A stretch of 64,000 bases of DNA from Nymphaea colorata. Lineage: Eukaryota > Streptophyta > Magnoliopsida > Nymphaeales > Nymphaeaceae. Positions 57,400 to 64,000 of the stretch are shown here, in pieces. Made by a program: the position numbers and the translations under genes. The stretch covers positions 27,546,131-27,610,130 of the forward strand of contig NC_045140.1 in the NCBI RefSeq assembly GCF_008831285.2, given 5' to 3'. Position 1 is the stretch's first letter, and each line of letters starts with the position of its first letter. The notes beneath the pieces were generated by a model, which was not told the DNA's origin, did no database searches, and was given only the letters and a program-made list of their open reading frames with translations.

Positions 57400-58560
57400 A
57401 GTCTCCTAATTATAAAAATTAGGGACAAAAAGTCTCCTAATTACAGTAACAAACCGCAAGACAAAACCAAAAAGACGAAATATACAATACAGCTCACAAA
57501 AAATGAAATAAGAGGAGTGGGGAGAGAGTGAAAGGACGAAAGAACACCATCACCCAACCACAGATGGAGGACAATCGAATGGCAAAATGGACACCTCCTG
57601 CACAAGACAAGCCACAGACTTTGGCGAAGAGAAAGTGCTCCTTAAGACCCTATTGTTGCGCTACTCCCAAATGCGCTACTCCCAAATGCGCCACCAAGCT
57701 GAAATGAGCCACAACCTCCAAACACGACCCCAGAAAACAGCCAAGTGGAGGGAAGGATAGAAAAGGAAAAGAAGACGAATGGAAAGTGAGTCTAGAAGAC
57801 TACTAACAAGGGAATGTCAGGCAGAGACAAAAACACTAAAGAAGAAAGAGCAATAGGTAAAAAAGTGAACCCGAGACTCAGCCGCGGCGAGACACAGGGG
57901 ACACTGGTAGGTAAAGTGACGTCTAAGCGCTGCAAGTAGTCAAAAGTATTGATGTGACCAGCAAGAAGAAGTCAAGCAAAAGCAATGACATAAAGAGATG
58001 GACCAGGAGACCAAAGGAATCGGGGTGAGAACGACGCTATGGAAGAACCAAAGGAAGCCAGGTAGCAAGAAAAAAAAAGTGAAACCCCGAGAAGGTGAAA
58101 GAGGTCAGGAAATGGGTGCAAACGATGGGAGGTCAGCAAGACGAAAGAAAAGAGGAATGGCAGAAAGCAGATCGCACCAAAAGTGAGAGGGAGATGGAAC
58201 TACTCCAAATCCTAGAGAAAGACAAGTCAAATTTGAAGCAAATGAATATGGTGATGAGACAGTGCTCAGTTGCCAAACGCCACTACCAAGAACACAGATA
58301 AGACTCACAAACCTGACTAAGGTTGGTAACCCCAGTACCTCCAAGAAAACGCAGAAAGACAACCATATCTCAACGCACAAGGTGATCCGAAGGCCGATCA
58401 CCATCTCAAATAAAATTACGAATGATTCTGCCAAACCTATTCAGAACAGCCATAGGAGGTTGAAAGACCACCAGAGCATAGAGGGAGACAAACGCAAGAC
58501 AATGTTTAGCCATGGTAATAGGACGTAGGAGAGAAAGTAGCTATCCTTGCCAACACTAAA
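57400..58560 (-). mobile_element. Decayed LINE (non-LTR retrotransposon) 3' part
   Basis: On the minus strand, broken frames show the C-terminal part of a plant LINE polyprotein. At about 58515-58390 the translation reads PITMAKHCLAFVSLYALVVF, then PPMAVLNRFGRIIRNFI, the usual block after the reverse transcriptase core. Farther on (about 57970-57650) a zf-RVT-like stretch reads INTFDYLQRLDVTLPTSVPC and then a W...FGGCGSFQLGG-like segment. Stops and frameshifts interrupt it throughout. The 3' boundary near 57400 has a short duplicated AGTCTCCTAATTA sequence. It is a dead copy. Its upstream limit is not clear. Confidence 0.65.
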
Positions 58561-60464
58561 GGCAATCAACAAGCTTCTGCTCCACTCCATTCCAAAAGGA
58601 GGGTACAAGAGGTAACAACGTAATCTGAATACGTAAAAAAGAACAAAGATTAAAAGAGGGAGAAAGACTTCACACCGGATTTTGGTTGGAGAGAAAGAAA
58701 TGGATGGAACAAAAAGGGAACTGAAAGGGAATTAAAGAAAATGAGAAGGGAAAGAGGAGGAGTAGAAAGGGTGTCACGTCACTCCTTTCCGTTCGGATCA
58801 CTTTAATTTTAGAAATATTTGATTAATGTTGATTTTTATTTTTCTTTTTTTGCCTTCCCTTGCATCTAATCAGGTTTTTTTGTTTTATTTTCATTTACTA
58901 TTTTAATTAACCAACCAAACACCAGAATGACTGTCTTTCCTTCCTCCATCGAAGCCAGGCTTAACTTTATATGTAAAAACCTTAGAGAGAGGGAGGCAGA
59001 GAAAGAGTTTACTGCATGTATAGTAACTTTTAGAGAGAGAGAGAGAATGAGTGGGATCTAATGTTAATGGATCTTTCTACTCTTTGAATATAATCTCAAG
59101 TGATCCAGTTATATTTAACTAAGATATATACCAAGAGATTGTCTGATTCAAAATACACCCTTTGACCATGTCAGTGACAGGAATGATAATCTTTTTTTCT
59201 CTTTTACATTAAGAGGAAAGAAACTTAGGTCCGTTTAGATTCCTGGATGAAGGCACAAAGGTCGAATGAAGTAAGACAAATGAATTACCAATAATTTCCA
59301 GTAGGAAAAAAAAAACATTATCAAAAGAAAACCAAAGAAACGTTGCAAATAAACGAGCACATCACAATTTTAGGAATATTTTGATCTTACCACTCATATT
59401 AATCACAGTATATATAAATTAGATATTATCGTCGTCCGCAGCAGCGTCTCTCTTGTCCGCACCCTTATTTCGTCCGCACATCACGTTCTGAGTTTAATGC
59501 GCGGAGCACAACACAGACAGATGCCGCATAATCAGTCATCATGAATTATTTAGCTGTTTATTTATTTAAACGAAATGAGGGAACAAACCTAGCAAGGCCC
59601 CAAGGATGGTAAACTCTAGGGTTCAATTAAATTGCCTGTCACGCCTGACAAGGACAACAACACGAGCGCAAAGTCTCAAATATCTGCTCATAAATATATA
59701 ATATATTTGAATTAAATAAAGAAGGCTGTGTTGGATGTCTGGTGGAATTAATTCATGAGAAAGAAAAAAATCGTCCGTCGGTGTGCATTGGATTATTGTC
59801 ACCTTCCATTCATGGAAATCATATTTATTTTTTTATTCATATACAGATGACTTCTTAAGAAATTTGGAGAAAGTTTATGTTTTCCCAAAGATTTCAAAAC
59901 CACTTTCATTGTACAGGAAATCGTATAATGTGATAGTTTGACATTTTGTTTTAAAAGGACAATTTTATGAGTTTGCTTCAATTTTTGGTACATCATTGTC
60001 CGTATCTATCTTAAATTTTTAAGAACAAATTTATAAAATATTGTATTTAATGTTCTTGTTACCAAACACCCTCATCATCACCGATCGTTGTAGAAAACAA
60101 AGTTGGGTGTACATCATTCAAGCTCTATGAAGGTTTGGCTATGTTGTTTTTGGTGGCATATTTGGATGATGAATGACAATATGTTATTTAGAGGACAAGT
60201 GTTCGAATTTCAAGTTTAGCTTTTCAATCTCCAGGCATCGTAAAGTGTTTTGGCTCCTTGATTTTGTCTCTAGTTTTACTATCATTTTTCGTTCTAATTT
60301 GTTTTGTGTTTTACATCTATTGTTCTTGAATGTGTTTCAATGCGAATTAATTCATCATCAACTCTCTCTCTCTCTTTCTCTCTCTCTTTATTAGAAAGAG
60401 AGGATGACAAATAGAAACTTTCACCTAACCTCTCATTCTCTTAAGATACATGGTCTGCTTTCAG

Positions 60465-60655
60465 TGTCTCGAAGTGCTACCCTCATTGTACTTCAACTTA
60501 TATTCATCTTTGCAATACAAAGAGTCTCGAAGTGCTCTCTTCATTGTACTTCAACTTATATTCACAGTATCATCTTTGCAACACAAAGAGTCTCGAAGTG
60601 TTCCCCTCATTGTACTTCAACTTATATTCATAGTCTCATCTTTGCAACACAAAGA
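60465..60655. repeat. Three-copy tandem repeat (59-66 bp units)
   Basis: Units start GTCTCGAAGTG at 60465, 60524 and 60590 and contain TCATTGTACTTCAACTTATA and CATCTTTGCAA. The first unit lacks a short CAGTATC/TAGTCTC segment present in the other two. All units are open in overlapping plus-strand frames, but the repeated peptide has no known counterpart. Confidence 0.9.
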
Positions 60656-61299
60656 GTTAACACCACATAATTCTAAACAAGAACTATATTTCTACCAGCC
60701 CCCATCCCACAAACTGTTATGCCAACCCTCGAGGGATGAGAGAGAAGAGGACATTGATAATTCAAAAGTCGACGCCAATAGAGGAAAGTCTGAAAACATA
60801 GTGGGTTTTTATAAAGATCAAGGTTCTATAATCTAAATTATCTCTTTTAAGTTTCATTTGTTAGAAGTTATTGTTTATAAAAAAATGATGCAATTGGATG
60901 TATAAGTTTTCTCCAACGTGGAGATTGCGTTTGTAAATTAAAAAAATGACATTTCAAAAATATAATATTTGGAAACTTTTTTGCGCACCTGATCCTTACT
61001 AGGAGAAGATATAAGATTATCTTACTAACAAAATCTCATCTGGTGGGTACTTTCCAAAAGGTTGCTTAAAGATCAATCAAAGTCATTAATTAACCCCCAA
61101 AAAGGAGAATGATCAGGTCTTGATGCCTTTCCATAGATTTCCTCTAAACTTTTGGTCACACCACTGGTACTTCATATCGGAGGACCCAACCCACCTTCTT
61201 TATCGTGGCAGTCCAATCGGTTGTTTTTCAAAGACTAATTTTGGGCGGCAGTTTTCGGAGAGGCCAAAGCTCCTTTCCATTTTGTCTACGCTACTTCGG

Positions 61300-61372
61300 T
61301 ATCTGGGTAGGAAATGGTATACCCATCAATATTTTGGCATCTGGGTAGAAAATGATATACCCATCAATTAAA
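61300..61372. repeat. Short tandem duplication (about 36 bp)
   Basis: The unit TATCTGGGTAGGAAATGG, followed by TATACCCATCAAT, recurs directly with minor changes (CATCTGGGTAGAAAATGA, then TATACCCATCAAT). Confidence 0.8.
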
Positions 61373-62859
61373 TTGTCATGTATCCATGGTTTGTAGTTCA
61401 AAAGAATAACACACATGAATCAAACTGATACCCTGACTTTCACCAGCCCGTCAGGCAGATGTGATAATTTTAACTAATTTAAAATCTAATCATGTAAATG
61501 TGATAACAGAGATCGATTTGGTAGGAAAAAGTAGACTAAGTTGATCATATTTTAAGTTTAGATGAGTTTTCTTAAGCTATCAAAGATTTAAGAGCTTTTA
61601 AAACACCAAAAAACTAAAGACTCAAGAAGAGTATAAAATCAACTTAAAAATGAATGCATGTCATTTTATTAGATTAGCAGCCACAAACACATTAACACGT
61701 TGAAATTTGAAATTATGTTCCAAGATATCATCTAGAAATCCTGAAAGAAGATCATTGGCACGAGATATGGATAAGAGCAATGAAGTCGATCCATTATTAG
61801 TGCCAGTTTTTTTGGTCATGGTCTTCAGCTGGTTGATTGTCGTCGGTTCGTATCTTATTTGTCGCTTGCATGTACGTTGTCTGTGGTTTGAGATGATATC
61901 CACGACGATTAAGACGTCTGATTTTGTACTTGACTTACGTGTTGCGTTTGAGTTGCCATATATATTTTTTAATGATATTTTTAGGAACACTGTACTTTAT
62001 TGTGGAGAAGAAACTGTTGATCAAAAAAGTTGTCCAGAAGTTTGTAGTTTCTGATTTTTTCCCTCTTGTTGCAGAAACTGCAGTGACGAAGAGGGGTGTC
62101 AAGTTCAAATCACGTCCGAGTTTCGAGTTTTTTGGAATAATAAAAGCATGTTTTAAGTCTTTAACTTTTTTATTTAATCACAGTCACTTTGTTTGACCGA
62201 AGGAGAGGCCGGCGTAACATAAATAAGAAAACATGAGGTTCGGCTTCATCACTATGGCCAAAACATGGGCTAAAAGTTTTTTTATATTAAAAAATAACCC
62301 CTTATGATTAATTTTACTTTATTGATTCTTGAAATCGATGTAGTCTTCATTTATCATCAATAATATCTGAGAAGGACGTAGGTGGTGGTGAGAACTTAGT
62401 TGTCAGTTTGATTGCCATGGCCATAAATTACTTTTGAATTAAAGATAATAATCGCAACTTCACTTAGGTTCAGATGCAACTCTGTACTTCAGGAGAAGGA
62501 AGGGGCTTCAGCCGTTCACTCGAGCGGTGGGATTTTCCTCTCGCTCATACAAACAATGTCTCCTACAATAATCACCCAAATATATATAATGATTGAAATA
62601 TGCAGGCTGTTGGATGTTGGTGGATGGATTTTTTTTTAAAAAAAAAAAATGCCGTCGCAAACAATTGCAATAGGTGCATTAGCAACAGTTTTTTCAAGGG
62701 TTTTAACAGCGGTTTTTGGGACATTCAGATACTATCTTTTTAAAAAAAAAAAAATCATTTGGCAACCAGCAGGTTTCAATAAAAATCATTTGGCAACCGG
62801 CAGATTACAATTTTCATGTATAGGAATAATGAGGCCAAGGGCTGCCCAACGGTCATATT

Positions 62860-64000
62860 AATGACCAAGTGTTGGACAGAGTTAAGATTGGTCTCAAGTA
62901 GTGATAAAATTTGGCATAGGTGATGTGGAGATTAAGAGTTAAAAATCTTCAACAGGAGCTGTCTATTCTTCATGAGCCTTACGGACCTGGTAATCTTGAG
63001 TGAAAAGAGAAGGAAAGCCAGGGGTGCCAATCTATTTCGGAGACATTAAAAGAAGAAGAAATCATGCTCAAAAACAGAAAGCTATAGCCAAATTGCCCAA
63101 AGTTGGTGATGATAATAATCTTTTTTTTTTTTCGTACCTTTGTCAACGGCAGAAATCTAAATAGAAACATATCAGTGAAACAGAGACTGACGAAGGCAGA
63201 TTTACTGAATCTAAGCAAATTCATGATGCTTGCATGAGACACTTGCTAAGGGGGAATGAACAGGTTCTATTCTGACAGATTTTGGGTCAGATAATATGGT
63301 GATCAGAGAGGATTAAGCCTTGTCTCTAACGAAGAGATACTTTGGGCTATTTTGGGGTTTCCAGATGGATTTCTTAATAGTTTTTTTCAGAAAGATGTTT
63401 CGGCAGCCATCAAAGACTGTTTTAATGAAGGAAGATTAGTGAAGAAGCTTGGCTAAAATCATCTTGTTTCTATTCCAAAAGAAAGGGAATTCAGAGCATA
63501 TTTCATATTTCAGGCCAAATTGCTCTTGGAAACGGCGTATTCAAATTTATTTCTCGTGTGAATGAAATTTTTTTTGGATAGGATTATTTCAGACCTGCAG
63601 GGAGCATTTCTTTTGGCCCATCAGATGATTTACGCGATGTCAAGAGGCAAGGCGAAGAATGTTGGGATTAAGATCGATCTATCCAAGGCTTATGATAAGG
63701 TACATTGGTCTTGTTTTTAGAGGCCACTCTTTGATACTTTAGATGTCATTCCCTTTGAATTGACATGATTATGATCTGTGTATCCATGGTCTCCTATGCA
63801 ATACTCATAGGTGGAAGGGAAGGAAAACATTTCGATAGTGGTCGTGATTTGAGGCAAGGGGACCCACTATCTGTTACCTTTCTTTTATTGTCATGGAAGT
63901 TTTTACTAGAAAATTTCAGTCTGTTGTTATGAATCGACAGATTGAAATTCCTAGTATGGGTCATGGGATTCAAGGTGTGTCTGCCTCGTTGTATGCAGAT
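62860..64000 (+). mobile_element. Decayed LINE with reverse transcriptase, cut by window end
   Basis: Broken plus-strand frames read through a plant LINE reverse transcriptase. In order they show: an upstream linker (about 63040-63230, with MLKNRKL); LSNEEILWAILGFPDGF; FFQKDVSAAIKDCFNEGRL; LDRIISDLQGAFLLAHQMIY; KNVGIKIDLSKAYDKVHWSC (the conserved D-L-S-K-A-Y-D-x-V-x-W core); the region around R-GKGTHYL, which in another frame is the usual RQGDPLS block; and, at the very end, a leucine-tyrosine-alanine-aspartate that would begin the YADD box. Stop codons and frameshifts interrupt it, so it is inactive. A GFPDGF junction looks like an internal deletion of the usual N-K-A-P-G-P-D-G-F segment. 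The element continues past the window edge. Confidence 0.8.

Larger units (their letters stand above)
58561..62859. other. Gene-poor, AT-rich region between two LINE fragments
   Basis: No gene supported. It includes GA-rich stretches (about 58985-59045), a TC tract near 60364-60386, a three-copy tandem repeat at 60465-60655 and a short duplicated segment near 61300-61370. The longer frames, such as 61707-62054 (+) and 61661-61990 (-), overlap each other and match nothing I recognise. Confidence 0.5.

Noticed and set aside
60465..60655. CRISPR-like array
   Set aside because: The units are directly adjacent with no unique spacers, and the DNA is plant nuclear. It is a simple tandem repeat.

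Overview
The window looks like nuclear DNA of a flowering plant. Five genes are split by canonical plant-type introns, the spaces between genes are AT-rich, and there are many TA, GA and TC simple repeats together with decayed plant transposons (a Tag1-like hAT element and two LINE fragments). The encoded families are plant-specific or in their plant form: an NPH3/RPT2-like protein, a plant subtilase, a plant-type prolyl 4-hydroxylase and a 333-residue CK2 alpha. I cannot name the species from the sequence.

Layout. 3.07-3.80 kb (+): a two-exon gene for a small plant protein with an ELHRLYR motif. 6.08-8.98 kb (-): a four-exon NPH3/RPT2-like BTB protein, convergent with the first gene. 13.4-14.2 kb: a 716-bp hAT (Tag1-like) remnant. 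18.9-23.5 kb (-): a four-exon Mpv17/PMP22-family membrane protein whose first intron appears to use a GC donor and carries a duplicated exon tail. 27.1-34.3 kb (+): a ten-exon CK2 catalytic subunit, divergent from the Mpv17 gene. 36.2-42.0 kb (-): an eight-exon prolyl 4-hydroxylase, convergent with CK2. 46.2-46.6 kb (+): two exon-like blocks that splice in phase, possibly an unrecognised gene. 47.5-49.8 kb (-): an intronless, GC-rich subtilase. 49.8-64 kb: no gene that I can support, but simple repeats, a palindrome, a three-copy tandem repeat, a LINE fragment on the minus strand (57.4-58.6 kb) and a second LINE on the plus strand that runs off the window end.

The genes do not form a pathway. 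They are ordinary, independently transcribed plant genes: a signalling kinase, a light/auxin-type adaptor, a secretory-pathway hydroxylase, an extracellular protease and an organelle membrane protein. All five intron-containing models were joined by hand. In each, every splice phase closes, and all introns are GT-AG except intron 1 of the Mpv17 gene.

I found no convincing new biological system. The most unusual signals are the tandemly duplicated exon/intron boundary with the apparent GC donor in the Mpv17 gene, an intron segment of the same gene repeated about 5.2 kb away upstream of the gene, a 63-nt near-perfect foldback at 35.7 kb, and the unrecognised spliced reading frame at 46.2 kb.
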